A stretch of 64,000 nt of DNA from Marivibrio halodurans. Lineage in GTDB: Bacteria; Pseudomonadota; Alphaproteobacteria; UBA8366; Aestuariispiraceae. Below are positions 25,824 through 34,125 of the stretch, one piece after another. A program made the translations under genes and the position numbers. Position 1 is the first letter of the stretch. Each line of letters begins with the position of its first letter. The DNA lies in NCBI RefSeq assembly GCF_017963645.1, contig NZ_JAGMWN010000004.1:62001-126000 (forward strand), read 5' to 3'. The notes under the pieces are model-generated. The model searched no databases. It saw only the letters and a program-made list of their open reading frames with translations, and was not told the DNA's origin.

Positions 25824-26488
25824 GCATCGCCACCCCCAAGAACTGGCCCTGGGGCGGCCTCAAGCCGCTGCACTACCGGCTTTTGTCGATAGACCCGCCT
25901 TGGGCTTTCGAGACCTGGTCGGAGCAGGGGCGCAATCGTTCGGCCTCCTACGACACGATGACGCTGCCTCAGTTGGCGCAGATGCCGGTAATGGATTTAG
26001 CCCGCCCGGACGCGCTGGTCGCCCTGTGGGTGATCGACTCGATGTTGCCTGAAGGACTGGCGCTGCTCGACGCGTGGGGTTTCCGTTTCGTCACGGTTTG
26101 CTTCACCTGGGTGAAGACCTTCGACCTGTTCGGCCGGCAGTCCGCACGCATAGCGTTGCTCCACCGTGCGATCGAGGATCGTGACTGGAACCAGATCGGC
26201 GAGGCGCTGGCCCCCATGGGCCTTGGGTACTGGACACGCGCTAACCCGGAGATGTGTTTGCTGGCATCAATCGGCGCACCGCGTCGGGAGGAAAAGAACG
26301 TCCGACAGCCCCTCTTCGCGCCGCTACGTGAACATTCACGCAAGCCCGACGAAGCCTATCGCCGGTTGGAGCGCCTGACGCCTGGCCCGCGCGCCGAGCT
26401 ATTTGCACGTGAGCGCCGGCCCGGCTGGGACGCGTGGGGCAACGAGGTCGATAAGTTCACCATCGAGGAGAGTGGATATGGCGCATGA
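25820..26488 (+). CDS. MT-A70 family adenine-N6 DNA methyltransferase
   Basis: A 222-residue methyltransferase. The catalytic motif DPPW is at residues 25-28 (LLSIDPPWAFETW), followed by YDTMTLPQLAQMP and LWVIDSMLPEGLALLDAWGFRFVT, all typical of MT-A70/IME4-like enzymes; a conserved REEKNVRQPLF block and WDAWGNEVDKF close it. A SAM-dependent adenine methylation of phage or host DNA is expected, perhaps protecting against restriction. There is no partner endonuclease, so it is an orphan. A second, unrelated adenine methylase (Dam type) lies at the other end of the prophage. Confidence 0.88.
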   Translation: MSIATPKNWPWGGLKPLHYRLLSIDPPWAFETWSEQGRNRSASYDTMTLPQLAQMPVMDLARPDALVALWVIDSMLPEGLALLDAWGFRFVTVCFTWVKTFDLFGRQSARIALLHRAIEDRDWNQIGEALAPMGLGYWTRANPEMCLLASIGAPRREEKNVRQPLFAPLREHSRKPDEAYRRLERLTPGPRAELFARERRPGWDAWGNEVDKFTIEESGYGA

Positions 26489-26765
26489 CCCAAATTGTCC
26501 GGAATGCGCGGTGCTGCGCGCTTGGGGGCGGTTGGTTTCGAGGAACGATCTCGAGAAGGGCGATCCGGCCCACGTTACCGCGAGCTTCGAGCGCTTCTTC
26601 GACCTGACGCTCTCCGGGCTTGCTCGAATTGTCGCGCGGATACCGGATCCGGCCGCGCGCGAGATGTGGGCACAACGCGCCGACGCATGCTTCCGGTCGC
26701 ATGTCGCGACGCACGCCAGCGATAGGCCGTGGCGAACCGATCAAGACACGACCACGCGGCACTGA
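26478..26765 (+). CDS. Prophage small hypothetical protein
   Basis: A 95-residue protein from the ATG at 26478, overlapping the methylase 3' end by 11 bases. NCPECAVLRAWGRLVS at the N-terminus has a CxxC pair. The body (FERFFDLTLSGLARIVARIPD) is helical. Unrecognised. Confidence 0.6.
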   Translation: MAHDPNCPECAVLRAWGRLVSRNDLEKGDPAHVTASFERFFDLTLSGLARIVARIPDPAAREMWAQRADACFRSHVATHASDRPWRTDQDTTTRH

Positions 26766-26776
26766 GGAGGACAGGA

Positions 26777-26962
26777 ATGCCGACCTACAACATCAGCAAG
26801 CCCAAGAGCGATCGCGCCGATAAGCCGGCGTTCCGCCGCTGCCTCGATTGCCGCGAGGAGTTCCTGTCGAGCTGGTCGGGCGAGCGGATCTGCCGCCGGT
26901 GCAAGTCGGATGACGAGAGCGTTCGCGCCGCGCGTCATTTCGACGGGGTGGCGTTCCAGTGA
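26777..26962 (+). CDS. Prophage four-cysteine zinc-finger microprotein
   Basis: A 61-residue protein with CLDC ... CRRC knuckles framing EEFLSSWSGERI, preceded by a KPKSDRADKP lead-in. It is clearly related to the host-arm gene at 6124-6294. One structural zinc ion is expected. The ribosome site is GGAGGACAGGA. It overlaps gemA by 4 bases. Such small fingers in transposable phages may act as transcription or anti-host adaptors; no specific function can be read here. Confidence 0.75.
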   Translation: MPTYNISKPKSDRADKPAFRRCLDCREEFLSSWSGERICRRCKSDDESVRAARHFDGVAFQ

Positions 26963-27711
26963 CCGCCGCTGCGACGAAGGAAACGAAGGCCGACGCCCAG
27001 CGTCGTGGCCTATACGCGACGATCTCGATCGGCTGCAAGGATCTCTCGATCGACGACGACGCGCGGCGCGACATGATCGCCGCGCGGTATGGTGGCCGGC
27101 GCTCGATGAGCGAGCTGTCCATCGTGCAGTTGGAGGATCTGCGCGACCACCTGATCGCCCAGGGATTCGAGCCGAAACGTAAGGCCGGCGCCCGCAGCCG
27201 TGGCCCGGCCCGCGCAGGAGCCCGCGCGCTGGCGGACGCGCCGGAGGCGCGCAAGGCGCGCGCGCTGTGGATCTCGCTCTACCATCTCGGCGTCGTGCGC
27301 AACCCGGCGGAGGATGCGCTGGCCGCCTTCGGCAAGCGGCAGACGGGCACGGATGCCCTGCAGTGGATCAAGCAGGATTGGCACCTCATCATAGAAGCGC
27401 TGAAAAAGATGGCGGAGCGCGATGCCGGCGTCTCGTGGGAGCCGCTGCACTATTATGTGCGCGATCCGGAGACGGGCGTCGTCTTCCGCGCGCGCGGGCC
27501 GCACGCAAGGCTCAGCGTCCTGCATGCCCAATGGCGGATCGCCAAGAGCCTTGGCGCGGTGCAGGACCATCCGCATGTCACGCTCGAGGGCTTCGGCCGG
27601 AGCGTCACGGGCAAGAGCGCCTTCCAGTTCTACGAGGATGCAGACCTCGACAAGCTGATCGAGGCGCTCGGCCGCGTTATCCGCAAGGCCAAGGCGGAGG
27701 GCGCGTCATGA
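26959..27711 (+). CDS. gemA: GemA/Mu gp16-like regulatory protein (DUF1018)
   Basis: A 250-residue member of the Mu gp16/GemA family. Typical segments are LYATISIGCKDLSIDDDARR, MSELSIVQLEDLRDHLIAQGF, then LWISLYHLGVVRNPAEDALAAFGKRQTG and LIIEALKKMAER. Mu GemA modulates host gene expression and DNA supercoiling early in infection. The C-terminal half is longer than in Mu gp16 and probably binds DNA. It overlaps the genes on both sides by 4 bases. The assignment rests on sequence pattern and position between gam and the mor-like gene. Confidence 0.85.
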   Translation: MTAAATKETKADAQRRGLYATISIGCKDLSIDDDARRDMIAARYGGRRSMSELSIVQLEDLRDHLIAQGFEPKRKAGARSRGPARAGARALADAPEARKARALWISLYHLGVVRNPAEDALAAFGKRQTGTDALQWIKQDWHLIIEALKKMAERDAGVSWEPLHYYVRDPETGVVFRARGPHARLSVLHAQWRIAKSLGAVQDHPHVTLEGFGRSVTGKSAFQFYEDADLDKLIEALGRVIRKAKAEGAS

Positions 27712-27986
27712 TCGCCGACGACGGCCGCCGCCGTGCGCGCAACCTGATGCACCTCCATCTGATGCGCCGTCTCGTGGAGCGCGGCGTGCCGCTCGACTAC
27801 GCGGATATCGTCGCGCTCGAGCAGCGCATCGAGCGCATGCGCGCGAGCTTCGAGCGGCCCGGCGCCACGCGCTACCGCCTCCGCCTCAAATATGGCCGAA
27901 GCCGCCGCATCCGCGTCGTCTACGACATCGAGTATCGCTGTCTGCTGACGGCCTGGCTGCGGCCGCCGGAACAGAGGAGCGTGTGA
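27708..27986 (+). CDS. Prophage small basic protein
   Basis: A 92-residue arginine-rich protein (RRRARNLMHLHLMRRLVERG, then RYRLRLKYGRSRRIRVVYD). The beta-rich C-terminus with VVYDIEYRCLLTAWL faintly recalls RelE-like toxin folds, but catalytic residues cannot be assigned. It overlaps gemA by 4 bases and shares one base with the next ATG. Not recognised. Confidence 0.65.
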   Translation: MIADDGRRRARNLMHLHLMRRLVERGVPLDYADIVALEQRIERMRASFERPGATRYRLRLKYGRSRRIRVVYDIEYRCLLTAWLRPPEQRSV

Positions 27987-28426
27987 TGGTCGCATATAAC
28001 TTCAAGAGTGGTTTCGTGCGCGATATCCGCGCCGGCATCAAGGATCACACGGTGCGGGGCAATCGTGCGCGGCGTCACGCGCGTCCTGGCGAGTTGGTGC
28101 AGCTATATACCGGCATGCGCACTAAGCAGTGCACGAAGATCCTCGATCCCGATCCACCCTGCACACGGCTCGATGAGGTCGCGCTGGAGGTCGGTCCGAT
28201 GGCCGGCCGCTTCGCGCTCTTCGAGATCAACGGCATCCCTCTGGACGATGAGGCGATCGAGGCATTCGCTGCGGCGGACGGATTCAGCGTGGCGCGGCGC
28301 CTCGATGTTAGCGCAACCGAATGCATGGTGCGTTTCTGGGCGATGACCTATGGCCGCCAACCCTTCGAAGGCGTGGTCATTCACTGGGATCCGAGCGAAG
28401 CGCTTCGGCAATTTGGCATATCGTAA
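27986..28426 (+). CDS. ASCH/PUA-like phage protein (tentative)
   Basis: A 146-residue protein. The N-terminus (YNFKSGFVRDIRAGIKDHTVRG, then ARPGELVQLYTGMRTKQCTKI) has the look of ASCH/PUA-like folds found in many phages, which bind RNA or modified nucleotides. The middle (RFALFEINGIPLDDEAIEAFAAADGF) and C-terminal FEGVVIHWDP fit a small beta-barrel. The family call is tentative. It is the last rightward gene before the leftward moron. Confidence 0.55.
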   Translation: MVAYNFKSGFVRDIRAGIKDHTVRGNRARRHARPGELVQLYTGMRTKQCTKILDPDPPCTRLDEVALEVGPMAGRFALFEINGIPLDDEAIEAFAAADGFSVARRLDVSATECMVRFWAMTYGRQPFEGVVIHWDPSEALRQFGIS

Positions 28427-28453
28427 GCGGGATCTCCGATGACATCCGCAATT

Positions 28454-29113
28454 CTAGAAAATCAAGCCATAGCTCGAGGCTACCTCGCGGTGATGGACGG
28501 CCATCTTTTGAAGATGGCTGATGAGAGTCCGATGTTGACAGCACAGTCCATTGACGATCCCGAATGCAGCGGCATACCGGGTTTCGATATCTCCACGCTG
28601 AACGCGTGTCGCATAGTCGGATGCCGCGAGGTTTTTGACACCCTCGATCGTAAACCTGAGCTCATCGAGCTTTTCGGCGATTTCCGTATAGGTTGGGGGA
28701 GACGTGAGCAGGGATTTCTCGATAGCTTCAAGGTGTTCCGCGTAACGCGCCGATTCCTGCAAAAACTCATCAATATCTTCGTCGCTAGGGGACGGCCCAC
28801 GCGTATTGTAGATTTTACGAATTTCGTGGGCTTTAGGATCGAGTGCCTCCAGGCGGATTCGCAGATAGTTAGCCTCATCGACGATTGTGCGATGGTACTC
28901 ACCGTGTCGGAGGTTTTGATCCGCCACGATCTGTCGAGAGGCAGCGATATAGGCGCCGCCACCGGCGACGACAGCGCCAAGCATAGTGAAAACCCCGGTA
29001 ATCACGGCGCTACTCTCCCCATCGAAGATGTGGGAATCGATGGACGTGATCAGTCCAATGGCCACCGCTCCGAACAGTACGCCGCCACCGAACAAGGCCC
29101 AGCTATCGCGCAA
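28454..29113 (-). CDS. Leftward membrane moron protein
   Basis: A 219-residue protein read against all neighbouring phage genes. It starts at TTG (29113), chosen because a GGAGGG ribosome site lies just upstream and no in-frame ATG is near. Two membrane helices (about residues 4-25 and 35-58, the latter MLGAVVAGGGAYIAAS) precede a soluble, charged helical tail (VDEANYLRIRLEALDPK, then FLQESARYAEHLEAIEKSLL). Base composition is clearly less GC-rich than flanking genes. It lies between the early block and the mor-like gene, a usual site for lysogeny-expressed cargo. A superinfection-exclusion or membrane-sensing role is possible; nothing proves it. Confidence 0.65.
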   Translation of the reverse strand: MRDSWALFGGGVLFGAVAIGLITSIDSHIFDGESSAVITGVFTMLGAVVAGGGAYIAASRQIVADQNLRHGEYHRTIVDEANYLRIRLEALDPKAHEIRKIYNTRGPSPSDEDIDEFLQESARYAEHLEAIEKSLLTSPPTYTEIAEKLDELRFTIEGVKNLAASDYATRVQRGDIETRYAAAFGIVNGLCCQHRTLISHLQKMAVHHREVASSYGLIF

Positions 29114-29181
29114 ATCACCCTCCTCATTTTCGTGTGCTCGCTGGGAAAGACTATCATGTGCCTTGGCGGAGGGACCAACAG

Positions 29182-29547
29182 GTGACCGCTCTCCGCCCGC
29201 CCCACGGCGTCAACCAGCTGATCGAGATCGTTGGCGATGATGCCGCGATCGCGCTGGTGCGCGCGCATGGCGGCGGTCGGCTATACGTCCCGGCATCACC
29301 CCGCCCCAAGCTCGTCGATCTGATCGGCGCGGCGGCGGCCGAGCGGCTGTGCCGCGCGCGCGGTGGCGAGGATATCGAGATTCCCTTGTGGCGTCGTGGT
29401 GTCTACGGATATCTTCGGGACCGCCTCGGGCTATCCCAGGCGGCCGCCGCGCGCACGGCTGGCGTGACCGCGCGCACGGCCCGTAACTGGGATCACGGCG
29501 ATACCGCGCGGCTCGCCGACAAGCTCCAGCCCAGCCTTTTCGATTGA
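29182..29547 (+). CDS. Mor/C-like transcriptional activator
   Basis: A 121-residue protein from a GTG preceded by GGAGGG. Two repeated units (LIEIVGDDAAIALVRAHGGGRLYVP and LVDLIGAAAAERLCRARGG) resemble the dimerisation part of Mor family activators, followed by a helix-turn-helix (RLGLSQAAAARTAGVTARTARNWDHG). In Mu, Mor turns on middle and then late transcription. Its position, between the early block and the lysis genes, suits that role. The HTH is closer to XRE type than to Mu Mor, so the assignment is moderate. Confidence 0.65.
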   Translation: MTALRPPHGVNQLIEIVGDDAAIALVRAHGGGRLYVPASPRPKLVDLIGAAAAERLCRARGGEDIEIPLWRRGVYGYLRDRLGLSQAAAARTAGVTARTARNWDHGDTARLADKLQPSLFD

Positions 29548-29667
29548 TCCGCCCGCCGTATCCGGCGGAAGCGATTCCCCCTAAAGATCAGCCTGCGCGA
29601 CCGGCACACTTGGCCTCGGATATCGCGGAGCCGTCGGCTCCGCGCAATGCGTCGGAGGCCGCCCGTC

Positions 29668-30072
29668 ATGTATCGATACTCGCCCACGTCCGAGGCGCGC
29701 CTGGCCAGTTGCGACGAGCGGCTGCAGGCGATCTTCCGCGAGGCGATCGAGTCCTGCGATATCACCATCATCTGCGGCCATCGCGGCCGGGCCGAGCAGG
29801 ACGAGCTGCACCGCACCGGCAAGAGCCAGTTGCGCTGGCCCGATAGCAAGCACAACACCAGCCCCAGCCGCGCGGTCGACGCGGCGCCCTATCCGATCGA
29901 CTGGCAAGACCGCGAGCGCGCGACGCTGTTCGCGGGGTTCATTCTCGGCCTGGCTCGTGCGCGCGGCATCACGCTGCGTTGGGGCGGCGATTGGGATCGC
30001 GACTGGCAGGTCAAGGACAACAATTTCGACGATCTCTGGCACTTCGAGCTCGTCGAGGACGAGGAGGGTTGA
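29668..30072 (+). CDS. M15-type endolysin (L-alanyl-D-glutamate peptidase-like)
   Basis: A 134-residue peptidase of the T5-endolysin type. Zinc ligands are recognisable in SKHNTSPSRAVDAAPYP (His and Asp) and DDLWHFEL (His near the C-terminus); GHRGRAEQDELHRTG is also typical, and RWGGDWDRDW near the end precedes the last ligand. It should cut the peptide stem of peptidoglycan to release phage. No signal peptide, so it depends on a holin, and two candidate membrane proteins follow. GGAGG lies upstream of the ATG. Confidence 0.88.
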   Translation: MYRYSPTSEARLASCDERLQAIFREAIESCDITIICGHRGRAEQDELHRTGKSQLRWPDSKHNTSPSRAVDAAPYPIDWQDRERATLFAGFILGLARARGITLRWGGDWDRDWQVKDNNFDDLWHFELVEDEEG

Positions 30073-30077
30073 TCACC

Positions 30078-30509
30078 ATGGAAATCGCGATTCATTGGGC
30101 CTTCGCCGGCGCGCTCGCCTACGCGGCGGCGGTCCTGATTCTGCTGCCGTTCGGCGTTACGGCGGTGCTGTGCCGGCTGTGCCGGCTGCGGCGGTGGGTC
30201 GATTATTGGACGGGGGGCTGGCTCCAGGCCGCCGCCGGCTGGTTGATCCTACCGGCCTTCGCGGTCATCGCGATCGCGCCCGCCTTGCTCCCGATCCTCA
30301 CGACGGCGGCGGAATGGTGGGGCTACGCGATCTCCGGCGCAGTCATCGCGGCGGGATTCGGCATCGCCGCCTGGGCAAATTGGGCGCTCCATGACGGACC
30401 CTACGACGAGGACGCGGCCTTTTGGACGGGATGCGTCTACATCGCCGTGGGCGTCGTCTCGGCCTTGCTGGTCTGGTTGGCCGGCGCGTTGGTCGGGTGG
30501 GGCGGCTGA
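30078..30509 (+). CDS. Membrane protein in lysis cassette (holin candidate)
   Basis: A 143-residue protein with about four hydrophobic helices: AFAGALAYAAAVLILLPFGV, AAAGWLILPAFAVIAIAP, a third around AISGAVIAAGFGIAAW, and IAVGVVSALLVWLAGALVGW at the C-terminus. It starts 6 bases after the endolysin stop and abuts the next gene. Position and topology suggest a holin or antiholin; the family is not recognised. Confidence 0.65.
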   Translation: MEIAIHWAFAGALAYAAAVLILLPFGVTAVLCRLCRLRRWVDYWTGGWLQAAAGWLILPAFAVIAIAPALLPILTTAAEWWGYAISGAVIAAGFGIAAWANWALHDGPYDEDAAFWTGCVYIAVGVVSALLVWLAGALVGWGG

Positions 30510-30510
30510 G

Positions 30511-31167
30511 ATGGCGTTGATCACCGGCCTGCTCGCCGCCCTTAAATTCGCGCCCTCCGTCTTCGCGGCCGGGCAGTCGATCTACAACGCGGTAACCGGC
30601 GAGGACCCGCCGCCGGAGGCGGTCGAGAGCGAGGAGGCCTTCGCCCGGCACGTCGAAGGTCTGCCGCCCGAGCAGCGCGACCGGATCGTCGAGCAGACGA
30701 TCGCCGCCAAGGTCGCGATCCAGCGCGCCGACACCGAGCGTTTCGTGGCGATGACCGACGGCACCGCCGAGAAGATCCGCGCCACCGCCCGGCCGGAGAT
30801 CGCGCGGCGCGCCATGGGCGTGATCGAGCGATTCTCGCGGATCCTGGTTTGGCTCGGCGCGCTTACCGTCCTGCAATGGGCCGTCGGCTGGCTCGGGCCG
30901 CTTGTCTCCAACGACTTCCGGGCGCCGGCCTCGATCTGGGACGAGATCGCGAAGATGGCGCCGGTTGCCGAGATGATCTGGGCGCCGACGCTGGCCGCGC
31001 TCTATGCCTGCCTGGAGGTGATCAAGAAATACATGGGCTGCCGCGAGCGCGACAAGGCGATGGAGGCTGAGATTCGCGCGGGCCGGCCGCTCAAGTCCAC
31101 CCAGGCGACCATCGAGGCCGCCGGCGGCGCGATCGGTGGGATCGTCCGGGCGATCAAGGGCAAGTGA
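30511..31167 (+). CDS. 3TM-type phage holin family protein
   Basis: A 218-residue protein resembling the 3TM holin family also found in gene transfer agents. An amphipathic N-terminus (LLAALKFAPSVFAAGQSIYNAVTG), a charged helical middle, then hydrophobic segments (FSRILVWLGALTVLQWAVGWL and MIWAPTLAALYACLEVIKKY) and a basic C-terminus. It would form the membrane lesion that lets the endolysin reach the wall. Directly downstream of another membrane protein and the endolysin. Confidence 0.72.
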   Translation: MALITGLLAALKFAPSVFAAGQSIYNAVTGEDPPPEAVESEEAFARHVEGLPPEQRDRIVEQTIAAKVAIQRADTERFVAMTDGTAEKIRATARPEIARRAMGVIERFSRILVWLGALTVLQWAVGWLGPLVSNDFRAPASIWDEIAKMAPVAEMIWAPTLAALYACLEVIKKYMGCRERDKAMEAEIRAGRPLKSTQATIEAAGGAIGGIVRAIKGK

Positions 31168-31169
31168 CG

Positions 31170-31352
31170 ATGGCCGATTTCGCGGACGACGCCCGCCGCC
31201 TCGCCGACCAGGATCTCGCCCGCGCGCTGCGCCGGCGCCAGCAGCGCGCGCGAACACGGCTGTGCACGATCTGCGGCGAGCCGCTGCCGGCCGATCAGCT
31301 TGAGCGCGATCCCGACATCATCGCGTGCGGCGAGCATAGCTGGAGCAGGTAG
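31170..31352 (+). CDS. Small DksA/TraR-like zinc-finger protein
   Basis: A 60-residue protein from the ATG at 31170. The N-terminal helix (ADDARRLADQDLARALRRRQQRA) is followed by RLCTICGEPLPADQLERDPDIIACGEH, close to the C4 finger of TraR/DksA-type phage proteins but with a C-x-x-C and a C-x-x-H pair. TraR binds RNA polymerase; such small versions are common in Mu-like phages between lysis and terminase genes. Confidence 0.7.
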   Translation: MADFADDARRLADQDLARALRRRQQRARTRLCTICGEPLPADQLERDPDIIACGEHSWSR

Positions 31353-31362
31353 GAGCAAGAGG

Positions 31363-31767
31363 ATGGGGGCTGAGTTTTTCGTTTGGGCGAAGATCGTCCT
31401 GGAGATGGCGGCGATCTGCATCGCCGTATGGGCGTTCGTGGATAGCCGCCGGGCGGTCCGTTACGCCCGCCAACGCGACCTGACGAACGACCTCGACGAA
31501 ATCAAGGCGATGATCGCCGATGGTGACCAGCAGAGCGCCATTGCCCTCCAGCAACACGGAGATCGGATCGCGAGGCTGGAGCGCGATGTCGAGAATGGCC
31601 CGTCGCGCCGTGAAATAGCGAAGCTCCAGGCCGAGATCCATGCCTTCTCCAATCAGCTCGCCGAGATGAAGGGCGAGTTTTCTGGCGTGAAGGAGTTGAT
31701 CCGCGTGGCACGGAATCAGACCGACCTGATGCAGCAATGGCTGCGAGACTACGGACAGGGCCGATGA
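31363..31767 (+). CDS. DUF2730 family phage protein
   Basis: A 134-residue protein with one N-terminal membrane helix (FVWAKIVLEMAAICIAVWAFVDS) and a long coiled coil with regular heptads (HGDRIARLERDVENGPSRREIAKLQAEI). It fits the DUF2730 family, found just upstream of the small terminase in Mu-like phages. The function may be lysis-linked (spanin- or Rz-like) but is not established. The ribosome site is AGGAGCAAGAGG, and the next gene overlaps by 4 bases. Confidence 0.75.
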   Translation: MGAEFFVWAKIVLEMAAICIAVWAFVDSRRAVRYARQRDLTNDLDEIKAMIADGDQQSAIALQQHGDRIARLERDVENGPSRREIAKLQAEIHAFSNQLAEMKGEFSGVKELIRVARNQTDLMQQWLRDYGQGR

Positions 31768-32069
31768 CGAAAAACTTCAAGGACTTCGCGACCGAGGACC
31801 GACGCCTGGTGATCCTGCGAGTGCTGAAGGATCAGGAGAGCTACAGCCTAAACTGTTCGGTCATGCAGATGGTCCTGCAGCAGTTCGGCCATGGGGTTAG
31901 CCGCGACCAGGTGCGCACGGACTACGCCTGGCTCGCCGAGCAGGATCTGCTAACGGTCGAGCGTCTGTCGGACACCGTCCACGTCGCCAAGATCACCGCC
32001 CGTGGCGTCGATGTGGCGAAGGGCTTGGCGACGACGCCCGGCGTGAAGCGGCCCGGCCCGGAGGGCTGA
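31764..32069 (+). CDS. Mu gp26-like winged-helix protein (VpaChn25_0724 family)
   Basis: A 101-residue winged-helix protein (RRLVILRVLKDQESYSLNCSVMQMVLQQFG, then VRTDYAWLAEQDLLTVERL) of the ArsR-like phage family that precedes the small terminase in Mu-like phages. Probably part of the packaging-module regulation; its exact role is unknown. Two bases separate it from the next gene. Confidence 0.78.
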   Translation: MTKNFKDFATEDRRLVILRVLKDQESYSLNCSVMQMVLQQFGHGVSRDQVRTDYAWLAEQDLLTVERLSDTVHVAKITARGVDVAKGLATTPGVKRPGPEG

Positions 32070-32071
32070 GC

Positions 32072-32632
32072 ATGGCGCGCAAGTCGTCGATCGACAAGCT
32101 CGAGCCCCAGGTTCGCGACCTGATAAAGAAGCTTCGGGTCAAGGATGGCCGTACGATCGACGAGATCCTGGCCAAGCTCCAAGAACTTGAAGTCGATGTC
32201 TCGCGGACCGCGCTCGGCCGGCACACCAAGGATCTCGACCAGTTGGTCGAGTTCACCAAGTACAGCCGTGAAGCCGCGAACGTGCTCGTCGATCGCCTCG
32301 GCTACAACACCGACAATCGCGTGGCCCGCGCGAACATCGAGATCCTGCATGCCGCGATCATGCGGCTGATGATGGCAGGCACGGAGGAAGGCGGGAAAAT
32401 CTCCTTCGACAGTGAGGAGGTCATGTTCCTGGCCCGGGCACTGAAGGATTTGGCATCCGCTCAGAAGGCCGACCAGGACCGCGAACTGAAGCTGCGAGAG
32501 CAGATCCGCAAGGAGGAGCGTGAGAAGGCTATCGCAGAAGCCGCAGAGACCGTCGATAAAGCGCTGGCCGATGCGAAGGGCGTTACCACGGAAACTCGCG
32601 ACAAGATCCGCCGAGAACTCGGCGTCGGCTAG
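32072..32632 (+). CDS. Small terminase subunit-like protein (DUF3486, Mu gp27)
   Basis: A 186-residue DUF3486 protein: IDKLEPQVRDLIKKLRVKDGRTIDEILAKLQE, VSRTALGRHTKDLD, then a long helix and a charged C-terminal coiled coil (KLREQIRKEEREKAIAEAAE). In Mu this family is the small terminase that picks the packaging site near the left end. It lies directly before the large terminase. Confidence 0.87.
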   Translation: MARKSSIDKLEPQVRDLIKKLRVKDGRTIDEILAKLQELEVDVSRTALGRHTKDLDQLVEFTKYSREAANVLVDRLGYNTDNRVARANIEILHAAIMRLMMAGTEEGGKISFDSEEVMFLARALKDLASAQKADQDRELKLREQIRKEEREKAIAEAAETVDKALADAKGVTTETRDKIRRELGVG

Positions 32633-32646
32633 GAGGGCTCGCGACG

Positions 32647-34125
32647 ATGGGCAATGCGAAGATAATCCCCGCCGATCCCGGCGGGATTTTCCTTCCCTAC
32701 CAGGGGCGGTGGATCAAGGACGACAGCCGTCTGAAGCTGATGGAAAAGGGCCGCCAGATCGGCCTCTCCTGGTCGACGGCCTATGCCGCCGTCGAGCGCA
32801 CGGCCGCCCAGGGGCAACGGCACGATCAGTGGGTCAGCAGCCGCGACGACGTGCAGGCGCGGCTTTTCGTCGAGGACTGCAAGATGTGGGGTGGCGTCAT
32901 GGATCGCGCCGCCCGGGACCTGGGAGAGGTCGCGATCGACGAGGGCAGCAAGGCAACCGCCTACGCCCTGCAGTTCGCCAACGGTAAGCGGATCCACAGC
33001 ATGTCGTCGAACGCGGACGCCCAGGCCGGCAAGCGCGGCGGCCGCATCCTGGACGAGTTCGCGCTTCACCCGGACCCCAGGAAGCTCTGGGCGATCGCCT
33101 ATCCCGGCATCACCTGGGGCGGCAACATGGAGCTGATCTCGACCCATCGCGGTAGCCAGAACTTCTTCAATACGTTGGTGCGCGAAATAAAGGAGAAGGG
33201 CAATCCGAAGGGCATCAGCCTGCACACGGTGACGCTCGAGGACGCGCTCGACGACGGCTTCCTATACAAGCTCCAGCAATCGCTGTCGGCGGACGACGAA
33301 CGCCAAGCCATGGACGAAGCAGAATACTTCGAATTCGTCCGCGCCGGTTGCGCCGACGAGGAGAGCTTCCTACAGGAATATATGTGCAAGCCGGCCGACG
33401 ACGAGACGGCCTTCCTCGAGTATGACCTGATCGCCTCGGCCGAGTATTCCGCGACCGCCGACTGGCAGACGATCGAAGGCGGGCGCCTCTTCTGCGGCGT
33501 CGACATCGGCCGCAAGAAGGATCTGACCGTGCTCTGGGTCCTCGAGCTGCTCGGCGACGTTCTCTATACGCGCCACATCGAGCGGATGCAGAATATGCGG
33601 AAGTCGGACCAGGAGGCCGTTCTTTGGCCATGGTTCAAGAAGGCCGAGCGAGTGTGCATCGACTCCACTGGGCTCGGTATCGGGTGGTCGGACGACGCAC
33701 AGGACGCGTTCGGCGCGCACCGGGTCGAGGCGGTCACCTTCACGCCCGCCGTCAAGGAGCAGCTGGCCTATCCGATCCGATCCGCGATGGAGGATCGGCG
33801 CCTGCGTATGCCCTACGACCCCGTCGTGCGGGCGGATCTGCGCCAGGTTACCAAGCAGGTGACGGCCGCCGGCAACATCCGCTTCACGGCCGAACGCACG
33901 CCGGATGGTCATGCGGACCATTTTTGGGGCCTTGGCCTTGCCATTCACGCTGCTGGCGGAAAAGCGATGGAGTACGGCTATCATCCGGCTTCTGCGGCGG
34001 ATCGGCCTGATCGATGGGGCGAGCGGAGGGGCGTGGACTACTGGGCCGGAGGCGGCGGCCGCATGGCCGATACGCCCGACAACGCGTTCGAGGATATCGA
34101 ACACTTCGGGAAAGGAGCCTACTGA
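32647..34125 (+). CDS. Terminase large subunit (Mu gp28 type)
   Basis: A 492-residue packaging motor. The ATPase half has MEKGRQIGLSWSTAY (deviant Walker A) near residue 35 and RILDEFAL (Walker B-like) near 137. The nuclease half has FCGVDIGRKKDLTVLW, VCIDSTGLGIG and DGHADHFWGL, giving the acidic triad of the RNase H fold. It pumps DNA into the prohead and cuts by the headful mechanism, taking host DNA beyond the right end as in Mu. Its stop shares one base with the portal ATG. Confidence 0.93.
   Translation: MGNAKIIPADPGGIFLPYQGRWIKDDSRLKLMEKGRQIGLSWSTAYAAVERTAAQGQRHDQWVSSRDDVQARLFVEDCKMWGGVMDRAARDLGEVAIDEGSKATAYALQFANGKRIHSMSSNADAQAGKRGGRILDEFALHPDPRKLWAIAYPGITWGGNMELISTHRGSQNFFNTLVREIKEKGNPKGISLHTVTLEDALDDGFLYKLQQSLSADDERQAMDEAEYFEFVRAGCADEESFLQEYMCKPADDETAFLEYDLIASAEYSATADWQTIEGGRLFCGVDIGRKKDLTVLWVLELLGDVLYTRHIERMQNMRKSDQEAVLWPWFKKAERVCIDSTGLGIGWSDDAQDAFGAHRVEAVTFTPAVKEQLAYPIRSAMEDRRLRMPYDPVVRADLRQVTKQVTAAGNIRFTAERTPDGHADHFWGLGLAIHAAGGKAMEYGYHPASAADRPDRWGERRGVDYWAGGGGRMADTPDNAFEDIEHFGKGAY

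Noticed and set aside
28439-29185. A 248-codon rightward open frame opposite the moron
   Set aside because: The leftward frame has membrane helices, a strong ribosome site and better composition. This one lacks a ribosome site and domain.
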